This document shows positions 23,439-31,556 of a DNA stretch of 64,000 nucleotides, piece after piece (position 1 is the first letter of the stretch; every line of letters begins with the position of its first letter). Source of the stretch: Arthrobacter livingstonensis (GTDB taxonomy: Bacteria > Actinomycetota > Actinomycetes > Actinomycetales > Micrococcaceae); assembly GCF_003219815.1 (NCBI RefSeq), contig NZ_QJVD01000022.1:1-64000 (forward strand), written 5' to 3'. Below the pieces are notes generated by a model. That model was not told the origin of the DNA and searched no databases. It worked only from the letters and a program-made list of their open reading frames with translations. Made by a program: the position numbers and the translations under genes.

Positions 23439-24530
23439 TTAGATCTCCATCCCAAAGTGTTCGCTGAATCGTATGTCGCCCTCGATCATGTCGTGCATGT
23501 CGGCTACTTCATTGCGGAACATGAGCGCACGCTCAATGCCCATGCCGAAGGCAAATCCGGAGTATTCGTCCGGGTCGATGCCGACCGCGCGGAGCACGTT
23601 CGGGTTGACCATGCCGCAGCCGCCCCATTCGATCCAGCGCGGGCCGCCCTTGGCCCCCGGGTGCCAGACGTCCAGCTCGGCGGACGGTTCGGTGAAGGGG
23701 AAGTAGTTCGGGCGCAACCGGACAATGGCTTCCTCGCCAAACATCTGCCGGACAAAGTGCTCCAGCGTGCCGCGCAGATCGGCCATGGACAGGCCCTTGT
23801 CGATGGCCAGGCCCTCGAACTGGTGGAAGACCGGCGTGTGCGTGGCGTCGAGCTCGTCGGTGCGGAACACCTTGCCGGGGCACAGCACGTAGACGGGCAG
23901 TTCGCGTTCCAGCAGGGAGCGGACCTGTACCGGTGACGTGTGGGTGCGCAGCAGCAGGTGGGCCTCGGGCGGCTCCACGAAGAAGGTGTCCTGCATTTCG
24001 CGGGCGGGGTGGTCCGGCTTGAAGTTCAGCGCGTCGAAGTTGAACCACTCGGATTCCAGCTCCGGGCCTTCGGCAATTTCCCATCCCATGCCCACGAAGA
24101 TGTCGCACACACGGTCCTGCAGCGTGGACAGCGGGTGGCGGGCACCGGCCCGGCGGCGGCGCGGGGCCGCCGTGACGTCAACGGTCTCCTCGATGAGGAT
24201 GCGGGCGGCGTCCTCGGCCTCGAGCACCCCGGTGCGGGCGGCGAGCGCCTTGGCAACGCGGCCGCGGGAGGCTCCCATGAGCTTGCCGGCGGCGGCCTTG
24301 AATTCCTTGGACAATCCGCCAATTACACGGTTGGCCAGGCTCAGCGGGGACTTTTCGCCGGTGTGCGCCAGGCGGGCGGACTTGAGCTCATCAAGGTTGG
24401 CTGCGGCAGCAATGGCTGCGAGCGCCTGCTCGACGGCGGCGCCGATGGCGGCCTCGTCCAGCGGGTCCGGGGCGGCGGGGATGGATGATTCGGGCGCGGG
24501 GGCGGCCGTCTTCTCGGGAGTGTCAGACAT
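23439..24530 (-). CDS. pheS: phenylalanine--tRNA ligase, alpha subunit
   Basis: A 363-residue class II synthetase catalytic subunit. LLRTHTSPVQVRSLL, FHQFEGLAIDKG and, in motif 3, GFAFGMGIERALM are visible. The N-terminal 30 residues are Ala/Pro-rich before the coiled arm. Upstream (24531-24714) is about 180 bp with a possible -10 TAGACT near 24590; I saw no T-box. Confidence 0.96.
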   Translation of the reverse strand: MSDTPEKTAAPAPESSIPAAPDPLDEAAIGAAVEQALAAIAAAANLDELKSARLAHTGEKSPLSLANRVIGGLSKEFKAAAGKLMGASRGRVAKALAARTGVLEAEDAARILIEETVDVTAAPRRRRAGARHPLSTLQDRVCDIFVGMGWEIAEGPELESEWFNFDALNFKPDHPAREMQDTFFVEPPEAHLLLRTHTSPVQVRSLLERELPVYVLCPGKVFRTDELDATHTPVFHQFEGLAIDKGLSMADLRGTLEHFVRQMFGEEAIVRLRPNYFPFTEPSAELDVWHPGAKGGPRWIEWGGCGMVNPNVLRAVGIDPDEYSGFAFGMGIERALMFRNEVADMHDMIEGDIRFSEHFGMEI

Positions 24531-24702
24531 CTACAGTTTTTACCTAAGCTCGTGTGCGGGTAAGCGGCGGGGCAGCTCCTCCCGCCTCATCCAGTCTAGA
24601 GGACGGCCCGCAGGGTTTTTGAATTGGCTCCGGCGCCGTTCCGGGGCCCAATCGGTACGGACTCTTTACCCTTTGCCCATCCCCTCCCGCGCACTGCCTT
24701 GC

Positions 24703-24708
24703 TACGCT
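24703..24708 (+). promoter_or_regulatory. -10 element of the lipoprotein operon
   Basis: TACGCT ends six bases before ATG 24715, consistent with a leaderless transcript for the first gene. Confidence 0.4.
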
Positions 24709-24714
24709 CAGGTC

Positions 24715-25359
24715 ATGCCCACCCGTGCAGCCTTCCCGGCAAGGCGTACGACGCCGGACGCGCGCCTTGCGCTGCTGGCCTGCCTTGCGCTGTGCCTGGG
24801 CGCTGCCGGGCTGGCCGGGTGCGCGGCCTCCCCCTCTTACCCTCCTGCCCCATCCCTTTCCCCGCCTGCCATCAATTCACCGGGCATCCTCACGCATTAC
24901 ACGCCCAACCCGGCTGCCCTTCAGGATTCCGCCAACTGCCCGGCGAACGCATCCTGGCTGTTGCATGGCGACCAGCCTGCCGCCGCAGTGAAGGACTTGA
25001 TGGGCAGTGTGCCGGCGGGATTTGTGCCGGTGGCTGTGGTGGAGTGTAATCGCGGCCCGGTGCCAACGTCGGCGGGCGCCTCCCCTGTGCAACCCACCAT
25101 CGTGGAGGACCACCTCTCCGGGGACTACGCCCCGCTGCTGGCGGCCTTGGCGGTGTCAAGTGACAGGCAGGACGGCGTTAATTGCACCGCCCAGTTGGAG
25201 GTGACGCCCGACCTGTGGTTGGTCAATGCCGCAGGCAAAGCCGTGCATGTCATCTGGCCCACGGATGCCTGTACGTTTTCCAAGCCCGGGGTGGCGAAGG
25301 CGCTGGCCGCGCTGCATGTTGCGTCCACACAACAGCTGGAAATACCGGTGGCTCCATGA
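24715..25359 (+). CDS. lipoprotein with one copy of a four-cysteine domain (uncharacterised)
   Basis: A 214-residue protein with a lipoprotein signal: basic start, hydrophobic core and lipobox LAGC with the modified Cys at 36, then a Pro/Ser-rich linker. Residues about 60-214 form a domain that occurs three times in this operon. Conserved features are HYTPxPAALQ, a first Cys, GSVPAGFVPV followed by VEC, GDYAPLLAALA, a third Cys, PDLWLVNAAGKAVHV, and a fourth Cys before SKPG. Four cysteines outside the membrane suggest two disulfides. I do not recognise the family. Its stop overlaps the next ATG (ATGA). Confidence 0.75.
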   Translation: MPTRAAFPARRTTPDARLALLACLALCLGAAGLAGCAASPSYPPAPSLSPPAINSPGILTHYTPNPAALQDSANCPANASWLLHGDQPAAAVKDLMGSVPAGFVPVAVVECNRGPVPTSAGASPVQPTIVEDHLSGDYAPLLAALAVSSDRQDGVNCTAQLEVTPDLWLVNAAGKAVHVIWPTDACTFSKPGVAKALAALHVASTQQLEIPVAP

Positions 25360-26465
25360 TTGGGGCAGCTTTGGCGTCCGGCAGGCACCGCCCGGGCCTG
25401 GTTGCCACCACTGTGACCCTTATGGCCGTCCTGGCCCTGTGCCTGGGCGGGTGCACAGTCATCACCGGCGGCGTCACGCACTACACCCCCGCCCCCGCCG
25501 CCCTGCAGGAGAAGGCGGACTGCCTGGCGACGTCGTACTGGAATGAGCCACTCATGACCGCCCCACCGGACGTTGCGGACAAGATGGGCAGCGTGCCGCA
25601 GGGCTTTGTCCCGGTGGACGTCGTTGAGTGTTCGCCGGGACAACGCATCTTCCGGCAAGTGAGTACGGAGCCGGCCTGGGCCTCCATCCTGGAACAGCAC
25701 TTCTCCGGGGACTACGGCCCGCTTCTTGCCGCCCTGGCGGAACAAAGCGAGCGGCAGAATGGCGGAAACTGTGTCGCCATGGCGGAGACAATCCCCGATC
25801 TGTGGCTGGTCAATGCCGCAGGCAGGGCGGCCCACGTCGAGTGGCCCCATGATGCGTGCAATTTCTCCAAACCCGGCGTCCGGAAGGCCCTGGAGGCCTT
25901 GAAGGTAACGTCCTCCAAGTCCATCGACGTCCGGCCACCCGACGCCGTCGAGTCATTCACCCCCGCGCCCGCCCGCATCCTGGCTGGCGCCAACTGCATG
26001 ACCACTGCCCATTGGTACGAAGGAGCCGGCCTGGCCGACCCTTCCGCCAAGGACATGGGCAGCATTCCCGAGGGCTTCGACCCGGTCTCGGCGGTGGAGT
26101 GCACCGCCTTTGGCGAGAACTTTACCGATGCCAAAGGCACCTGGCGGACCATCACCGAAAAGCGGCTCACAGGAGACATGGCGGTCCTCGTCAAGACGCT
26201 GCGCGAAACCAGTGACAAGGCGGTGGGACCCTTGGTGTGCGAGGCGAGCCTGGAGATCATTCCGGACCTCTGGCTGGTGGACGCCGAGGGCAAGGCCATC
26301 CACGTGCAGTGGCCGCAAACGGCCTGCCACAAATCCAAGCCGGGGACCAAGGAAATGCTGGCCCGGATGCATGTCGTGAAAATAAAGGTCTTGAAGGCTG
26401 TCCTCCAAGAGACTCCACGGCCCAAGACGCTCCCCTCGGCCGCGTCCACAAGAACTGCCCCATGA
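25356..26465 (+). CDS. lipoprotein with two copies of the same four-cysteine domain
   Basis: A 369-residue lipoprotein with lipobox LGGC (Cys 33). Two tandem domains, about 40-190 and 195-350, repeat the pattern of the upstream gene: HYTPAPAALQ / SFTPAPARIL, GSVPQGF / GSIPEGF, VEC, and PDLWLVNAAGRAAHV / PDLWLVDAEGKAIHV. Each copy keeps four cysteines. The first copy is closer to the upstream lipoprotein than to the second copy, so duplication and divergence are likely. Cell-surface location is inferred from the signal. Both ends overlap their neighbours by four bases. Confidence 0.78.
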   Translation: MIGAALASGRHRPGLVATTVTLMAVLALCLGGCTVITGGVTHYTPAPAALQEKADCLATSYWNEPLMTAPPDVADKMGSVPQGFVPVDVVECSPGQRIFRQVSTEPAWASILEQHFSGDYGPLLAALAEQSERQNGGNCVAMAETIPDLWLVNAAGRAAHVEWPHDACNFSKPGVRKALEALKVTSSKSIDVRPPDAVESFTPAPARILAGANCMTTAHWYEGAGLADPSAKDMGSIPEGFDPVSAVECTAFGENFTDAKGTWRTITEKRLTGDMAVLVKTLRETSDKAVGPLVCEASLEIIPDLWLVDAEGKAIHVQWPQTACHKSKPGTKEMLARMHVVKIKVLKAVLQETPRPKTLPSAASTRTAP

Positions 26466-26962
26466 GGCCGGCCCTGCGCGTACGCAAGGTGGCCAATGTG
26501 CTGAACCTGTCCACGGCCGCCGGCCTGCTGCTGGCGGTCCTGAGCCGCACGCCAGTCGAACGTGGCCCGGACGGGCTGCTGCTGGGCACCCGCTACCGCC
26601 CGAAGCTGCCGCTGGCCGTTGCCTTTACCGTGGGCAATGTCATTTTCTACCGTGCCGAGCGGGCCTTCATCGACTCCCGCCCGGATCTGTTGCGTCACGA
26701 GGCCGGCCACGCCACCCAATATGCCTGGTGCCTGGGGCTGCCATTCCTGCCGCTGTATGCCGGCTGCGCAGCCTATTCGTGGTGGCGCACCGGGGACCCC
26801 GGCAGCCGGAACTTCTTTGAGCGCAACGCCGGGCTGGCCGACGGCGGCTACCGCGAGCTGCCCACGATCGCCAGACTGCCCGCGCTGGGGAACTTTTTGC
26901 GAACCGTCACGTTATCCAAGGCAACAGGCACCACCTCCCCCAAGGAAAGGCCCTACCCATGA
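26462..26962 (+). CDS. membrane protein with HEAGH motif (uncharacterised)
   Basis: A 166-residue protein. A hydrophobic segment (NLSTAAGLLLAVL) lies near the N-terminus, another at about 50-63, then RHEAGHATQ with HEAGH at 79-83, a further hydrophobic segment LPFLPLYAGCAAYSWW, and NFFERNAGLADGGY. Short proteins with HE-GH-xQ and a following GD...FE.xAG motif are widespread hypothetical proteins; HExxH could bind zinc but protease activity is not shown. Start and stop overlap the neighbours, so it is co-translated with the lipoproteins. Confidence 0.7.
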   Translation: MRPALRVRKVANVLNLSTAAGLLLAVLSRTPVERGPDGLLLGTRYRPKLPLAVAFTVGNVIFYRAERAFIDSRPDLLRHEAGHATQYAWCLGLPFLPLYAGCAAYSWWRTGDPGSRNFFERNAGLADGGYRELPTIARLPALGNFLRTVTLSKATGTTSPKERPYP

Positions 26963-27618
26963 GTGAATCCGCCACCACCGCAGGCCATGCCAACACCATC
27001 ACCGTAAGCGGGCGTGGGGCCGTCAACGCCGAACCCGACTACTTCCACATCCACATCGGCATCGAAGCCCGGCGCAACAACGTCAAGGAAGCCTACGCAG
27101 CGGCGGCCGACGCCGTCACCGCGGTCCAACAGCGCCTGGCCGGGCTGTCCGTGGCCCGCGATGTGGTGGGCACCGAGGCACTGAACGTCCATGCCGATAC
27201 ACAATGGCAGGAGGGCAAGGTCAGCGTCGTCACCGGCTACGTTGTCACCACCAGCCTCAACGTCGTGCTCCGCTACGACGACGCCGCGGCGGACATCATC
27301 GCCGCCGTGGTCGACGCCGGCGGTGACGCCGTGCGGCTCAACGGCCTGTCCCCGGCGGTCTCTGACCCTTCTGCAGCCCAGGATGCTGCGCGGGCCGTGG
27401 CCTGGGCCGACGCCCGGCACGCGGCCGAGCTCTACGCCGGGATGGCCGGGCGCACCCTGGGCGCCGCCACGGCCATCACGGAGATACAGGACCAGGGCAT
27501 GATGATCCCCATGGCGCGGGCCGTATCCCGGTTCGACAGCACGTCCCTTGCCCTGCCGTTGGAAGCGGGCCAAAGCAGCATCACGGCCACCGTCCAGGTC
27601 ACCTGGCAGCTGCTATAG
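26959..27618 (+). CDS. SIMPL domain protein (DUF541)
   Basis: A 219-residue protein matching DUF541 throughout: NTITVSGRGAVNAEPD at the start, VTGYVVTTSLNVVLR in the middle, and ATVQVTWQLL at the end. Unlike many relatives it has no signal peptide, so it should be cytoplasmic unless the start is wrong. Family members have been linked to oxidative stress and envelope processes, but the role is unclear. Last gene of the four-gene operon. Confidence 0.85.
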   Translation: MSESATTAGHANTITVSGRGAVNAEPDYFHIHIGIEARRNNVKEAYAAAADAVTAVQQRLAGLSVARDVVGTEALNVHADTQWQEGKVSVVTGYVVTTSLNVVLRYDDAAADIIAAVVDAGGDAVRLNGLSPAVSDPSAAQDAARAVAWADARHAAELYAGMAGRTLGAATAITEIQDQGMMIPMARAVSRFDSTSLALPLEAGQSSITATVQVTWQLL

Positions 27619-27634
27619 GAACCAACCCACGCAC

Positions 27635-27667
27635 CGGCGGCCGGACACCATGGCTGCCCGGCCGCCG
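27635..27667. terminator. hairpin between convergent genes
   Basis: CGGCGGCCGG and CCGGCCGCCG form a perfect 10-bp stem around a 13-base loop between the SIMPL gene and the acyl-CoA ligase gene. It lacks a T run but is placed to serve both. Confidence 0.5.
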
Positions 27668-27684
27668 TCGTACGTCTGCGGTGA

Positions 27685-29190
27685 TCAGGCCTGGGGGATG
27701 GTGATCTCGCGCTTGAGGATCTTGCCTGTGGGACCCTTGGGCAGGGTGCCCATGATGATGACCCTGCGCGGGAACTTGTAGGCGGCCACCCGGTCCTTGA
27801 CGAAGTCCCTGATGCTGGCGGCAAGCGCTTCAGGATCGTCGGAGCCGTCGGCCCCGGCCTTGAGCGCAACCGCTGCGTAGACTTCCTCGCCGTGCACGTC
27901 GTCGGGGCGGCCCACGACGGCGGCCTCGGCCACGGCCGGATGCTCGTACAGGACCTCCTCGACCTCGCGGGGATACACGTTGTAGCCGCCGCGCAGGATC
28001 ATGTCCTTCTTGCGGTCCACAATGAAGAAGACGCCGTCCTCATCCCTGCGGCCCAGATCCCCGGTGCGGAACCAGCCATCCGGCATGGCCGCCTCCGTTG
28101 CCGCGGGGTTGTTCCAGTAGCCCTTCATCACAAAGGGCCCCGCCACGGCAATCTCCCCCACGGCACCGGGCTCGACGTCGTTCCCTCCATCATCGACGAC
28201 CCTGAGCTGTGCGCCGGCCACCACGGTGCCAACGGACCCTGGCTTGCGGATGCCGTCCATCTGGTTGAAGGTGATGACGGGGGACGTCTCCGAGAGGCCG
28301 TAGCCTTCGAGCATGGTGGCGCTAAACGTGCTTTCAAATTCGTGCAGGACTTCCAGCGGCAGCGGCGAGCCGCCCGAGGCCGCAACACGGAGGCTGGAGA
28401 CGTCGTAATTCTCCCGCCCCGGCGTCCGCAGCAGCGCGATGTACATGGTGGGGACGCCCTCGAAGATGGTGACCTTGTCCCGCTGGATGATTTCCAGGGC
28501 TTTGACCGGGTCAAACTTCGGCAGGATGGTGACGGTCGCCCCGGCCATGATGGCCGAGTTCAGCGCGCAGGTCTGTCCGAAGATGTGAAAGAACGGCAGG
28601 CCGCCAAAGATCACGTCCCCGTCCCGGCTGCTGAACAGGCTCACGGAGACCTCTGCGTTGCTGCGCAGGTTTTCGTGCGTCAGCTCGGCACCCTTGGGCC
28701 TGCCCGTGGTGCCCGAGGTGTACAGGATGACGGCGGTGTCCCCCTTGTCCGCCGCGGCCACCTCGGAAAGGGGCTCAAGGGGAGCCAGCAGGGCCATGAA
28801 TCCGGCGTCGATGGGGATGATCGTCGTGCCGGTCTCCGCGGCGCCGGCGGCAACCTCCCCCATGACGCCTTCCCAGGCAAAGGCCAGCTCGGCGCCGGAG
28901 TCCTTGAGGTGGTATTCAATCTCGCGTGCCTTAAGTAGCGGGTTCAGCGGCACCACGATGGCTCCGTAGCGCAGGATCCCGTAGTAGATGGGCGGCATTT
29001 GCGGCAGGTTGGGCGAAATCAACGCCACCCTGTCCCCCGGCTTGGTACCGCGGGCGGCCAGCAGCGCTGCCACCTTGGCACTGAGCACCTCCAGCGCACC
29101 AAAGGAGATTTCAATGTCATCCATTTTGATGGCTACGCCCGCAGGGTTTCTTTGCGCGGATGTGCCCACGATCGTGGCCAGGTTTGTCAT
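27685..29190 (-). CDS. long-chain fatty-acid--CoA ligase / AMP-binding enzyme
   Basis: A 501-residue adenylate-forming enzyme. The P-loop-like motif is LYTSGTTGRPKGAELTH, followed by YGLSETSP, GWFRTGDLG and the C-terminal GGYNVYPREVEE and PTGKILKRE with the adenylating lysine. It activates carboxylic acids, probably fatty acids, as CoA thioesters. ATG 29190 has AAGGAG. It appears monocistronic. Confidence 0.9.
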   Translation of the reverse strand: MTNLATIVGTSAQRNPAGVAIKMDDIEISFGALEVLSAKVAALLAARGTKPGDRVALISPNLPQMPPIYYGILRYGAIVVPLNPLLKAREIEYHLKDSGAELAFAWEGVMGEVAAGAAETGTTIIPIDAGFMALLAPLEPLSEVAAADKGDTAVILYTSGTTGRPKGAELTHENLRSNAEVSVSLFSSRDGDVIFGGLPFFHIFGQTCALNSAIMAGATVTILPKFDPVKALEIIQRDKVTIFEGVPTMYIALLRTPGRENYDVSSLRVAASGGSPLPLEVLHEFESTFSATMLEGYGLSETSPVITFNQMDGIRKPGSVGTVVAGAQLRVVDDGGNDVEPGAVGEIAVAGPFVMKGYWNNPAATEAAMPDGWFRTGDLGRRDEDGVFFIVDRKKDMILRGGYNVYPREVEEVLYEHPAVAEAAVVGRPDDVHGEEVYAAVALKAGADGSDDPEALAASIRDFVKDRVAAYKFPRRVIIMGTLPKGPTGKILKREITIPQA

Positions 29191-29316
29191 GGTCGCTCCT
29201 TAACGGGACGGGGAGGCACCGTCGCCTCATGGTGACAGCATAGCGCCCGAAATGTGATCTGGGGCATAGTCATACCCGCGGGTAACTTCTCGGGATATCC
29301 CGGCATTGACGGAAAA

Positions 29317-29332
29317 TAGAATATATGTTCGA
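29317..29332 (+). promoter_or_regulatory. degenerate LexA (SOS) box before the radical SAM gene
   Basis: TAGAATATATGTTCGA compared with the box TAGAACGTATGTTCTA beside lexA: the right half GTTCG is perfect, the left half has one change (GAAT for GAAC). It overlaps a possible -10 TAGAAT. Confidence 0.5.
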
Positions 29333-29340
29333 ATTGATGC

Positions 29341-30648
29341 ATGCGGTGGACCAAGCAACAACTCGACCAGCCACTTTTCCCGGCCCAGGGGCTGCCCGGG
29401 CAGGACGGGGACGGCCCGGTGACGCTGCCCCTGCTGCCCCTTGCAGGCCTGGTCAAGAGCGTGCAGACGCCGGAGTTTGCCGGTATCACCTTTCACGAAG
29501 TGCTGGCCAAGAGTGCCTTGAACAAGGTGCCGGCCACGTCTTCCATGCCTTTCACCTGGACAGTCAATCCATACCGCGGCTGCTCCCATGCGTGCGTGTA
29601 CTGCTTTGCCCGGAAATCGCACACGTACCTGGACCTGGACGCCGGGGCGGACTTTGATTCGCAGGTGGTGGTGAAGGTTAACGTGGCCGATGTGCTGCGC
29701 AGGGAACTGCACAAGCCATCATGGCAGCGCCCGCACGTGGCGCTGGGCACCAACACCGACCCCTACCAGCGCGCCGAGGGCCGGTACCGGCTCATGCCTG
29801 GAATCATCTCCGCCCTGGCCGACTCCGGCACGCCGTTTTCCATCCTCACCAAGGGGACATTGCTCGCGCGGGACATCCCCCTGCTGCAGAAGGCGGGCGG
29901 CCAGGTCGGCGTGGGCATGGGCATCTCACTGGCCCTCCTTGATGAGGAACTGGCCGCGGCCATCGAGCCGGGCACGCCGTCACCCAAGGCGCGGCTGGCC
30001 CTGGTCAGCAAGCTGCGCGACGCCGGACTGCCGTGCGGGGTGATGGCCATGCCCATCCTGCCGTGGCTGACGGACTCCGAGGAAGCCCTGGACACCTTGT
30101 TCGCGGCTCTTGCCCGTGCCGGAGCCACTGGCGTCAGTGCCGGAGCCCTGTACCTGCGCCCCGGCACCCGAGAATGGTTTATGCAGTGGCTGGCCCGGGA
30201 GCATCCCACCCTGGTGGGCCGCTACCAGCGGCTGTACGGCCAGGGCTCCTATGCCGGCAAGGAGTACAGGCAGTGGCTGGCGGCCCGCGTGAATGAAGCC
30301 AAGCGGCGCCACGGCTTTGCTGGCTCCGCCGGGTTCATCCATGATCCCCGCCGGGAAGAAGCCAGCTACCCCGCCGGCAGCCTGCCATCCGGGACATCCA
30401 GGTCGGGGCAGTCACCGTCGGAGCAGACAGAGTCTGGACAGTCGCAGTCCGGGGAGCCCTGGTCGGAGCAGACAGAGTCTGGACAGTCGCAGTCCGGGCA
30501 CCGGACGCCGGCGCGGCTCGACGGTTCCCCCGCTCAGCCAAGCCGGTCCGGGCAGCAACATCGGTCCGCACAGGATTCGCCCGCACAAAGGGCAGGGGCC
30601 ACCGTGAGTGCCCCTGCCCTTGCTGAATCTGCGCCCACCCTATTTTAG
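29341..30648 (+). CDS. radical SAM protein, Rv2578c family (SplB-like)
   Basis: A 435-residue protein. The radical SAM cluster motif is CSHACVYCFAR, preceded by WTVNPYRGC, the pattern of Rv2578c. YQRAEGRYRLMPGIISAL and LPWLTDSEEALDTLF follow. In Mycobacterium the homologue belongs to the LexA regulon, in line with the SOS-like box upstream. The catalytic part ends near residue 335; the last 95 residues are Ser/Gln/Pro-rich with a duplicated SEQTESGQSQSG encoded by a 45-bp tandem repeat. The reaction is unknown. Confidence 0.88.
   Translation: MRWTKQQLDQPLFPAQGLPGQDGDGPVTLPLLPLAGLVKSVQTPEFAGITFHEVLAKSALNKVPATSSMPFTWTVNPYRGCSHACVYCFARKSHTYLDLDAGADFDSQVVVKVNVADVLRRELHKPSWQRPHVALGTNTDPYQRAEGRYRLMPGIISALADSGTPFSILTKGTLLARDIPLLQKAGGQVGVGMGISLALLDEELAAAIEPGTPSPKARLALVSKLRDAGLPCGVMAMPILPWLTDSEEALDTLFAALARAGATGVSAGALYLRPGTREWFMQWLAREHPTLVGRYQRLYGQGSYAGKEYRQWLAARVNEAKRRHGFAGSAGFIHDPRREEASYPAGSLPSGTSRSGQSPSEQTESGQSQSGEPWSEQTESGQSQSGHRTPARLDGSPAQPSRSGQQHRSAQDSPAQRAGATVSAPALAESAPTLF
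30418..30505. repeat. 45-bp direct repeat inside the radical SAM gene
   Basis: Copies start at 30418 and 30463; their first 36 bases are identical and encode SEQTESGQSQSG. They lie in the disordered C-terminal tail. Confidence 0.85.
30590..30619. terminator. strong hairpin within the 3' end of the radical SAM gene
   Basis: GGGCAGGGGC pairs with GCCCCTGCCC over 10 bp, inside the last 20 codons of the gene. A true terminator would be expected after the stop, so its role is uncertain. Confidence 0.4.
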
Positions 30649-30708
30649 AAACTGCCGGTTAGGCAATTGCCACACCGCAGGCGGTCCGGCAACTGTGGGA
30701 GCCCGCGC

Positions 30709-30912
30709 CTATCCGCTCTTGCGGCGGAATTCGCGCTTGTGCTGTGCGGCTCCATGCTGCGCGTTGATCTTGGCACCGTTGGAGGCCTCCACGCTCCCGT
30801 GGTGTTGGTTCTTCTTGTTCTCCAGCGCCTGGCGAAACTTTTCCTTCGTTTCTTCACTGGCACCGCCGGCCTCTGCCGGGACTGAATCGTTGTGGTTCTC
30901 GGACGATGTCAC
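30709..30912 (-). CDS. DUF5302 family small protein
   Basis: A 67-residue hydrophilic protein: KEKFRQALENKKNQHHGS in the middle and KREFRRKSG at the end, the pattern of DUF5302. GTG start with AAGGAGG seven bases upstream. Function unknown; no membrane segment. Confidence 0.8.
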   Translation of the reverse strand: MTSSENHNDSVPAEAGGASEETKEKFRQALENKKNQHHGSVEASNGAKINAQHGAAQHKREFRRKSG

Positions 30913-30978
30913 TGCACAACCTCCTTGAGCTTTTGGGTAACCCCCAGTCTGGCACAGGGGCCGCCATTTCCAATACCC

Positions 30979-31407
30979 TCAGCCCGGTGTGTTCAGGCGC
31001 TTCAGCGCCTGCACAATGGGCAGGTCGGCCGGGATCCACGACAGCGCCAACACTTCCGTTCCGCCCAACTCCACCCAGCGCAGTTCGTCGTGGTCCTCCA
31101 GGGGTTCCGGCGAGCCGGCAGTCACCAGGGCCAGCCACACGCGCATGGCGGCCTTAATGCTCAAGGGCCAGCCATCCGGCGTCGGGCCTTCCAACTCAGC
31201 GCCCAGGCGGACCGAAACACCAAGCTCCTCGGCGAGCTCGCGGTGCAGCGCCTCCTCGGCGTTTTCGCCGGTCTCCACCTTGCCGCCTGGGAATTCCCAC
31301 ATGCCGGCGAATTCCGGTGGCGCCGTCCGCCGGGCGGCCAAAAGCCGGGTGGGCCGGGTCAGGGAGTCGACAAGGGCCGCACCCACAATTTGTTTACTTT
31401 TTGTCAC
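30979..31407 (-). CDS. NUDIX hydrolase (MutT / 8-oxo-dGTP diphosphatase-like)
   Basis: A 142-residue protein with the complete Nudix box, beginning GGKVETGENAEEALHRELAE and ending ELGV, after EFAGMWEFPGG. It probably cleans oxidised nucleotides from the pool. The GTG start is preceded by TATGCT ending six bases upstream (31414-31419), suggesting a leaderless message. Confidence 0.88.
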   Translation of the reverse strand: MTKSKQIVGAALVDSLTRPTRLLAARRTAPPEFAGMWEFPGGKVETGENAEEALHRELAEELGVSVRLGAELEGPTPDGWPLSIKAAMRVWLALVTAGSPEPLEDHDELRWVELGGTEVLALSWIPADLPIVQALKRLNTPG

Positions 31408-31413
31408 GGACCC

Positions 31414-31419
31414 AGCATA
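31414..31419 (-). promoter_or_regulatory. -10 element of the NUDIX gene
   Basis: TATGCT on the minus strand, six bases before GTG 31407. Confidence 0.45.
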
Positions 31420-31556
31420 GGCACAACTAGACTGGATGCGGACAGCGCCGTCTTGTCCACCTTTTTAGCGGCCCCGTTGCCTGCGCTCCAAGCAGCAGCT
31501 CCGCCCGCCTGCCAGCCTTTGCGCAGCGGCGAACATACCCAGTGGGAGACTGCGTC

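Noticed and set aside
23938-24714. Extension of the first lipoprotein upstream to 23938
   Set aside because: It is antisense to pheS; the lipoprotein signal starts at ATG 24715.
24531-24714. T-box or other riboswitch before pheS
   Set aside because: I found no conserved T-box sequence or antiterminator/terminator pair.
26462-26962. Annotating the HEAGH protein as a zinc protease
   Set aside because: The motif alone is insufficient and no third ligand or protease domain is recognisable.
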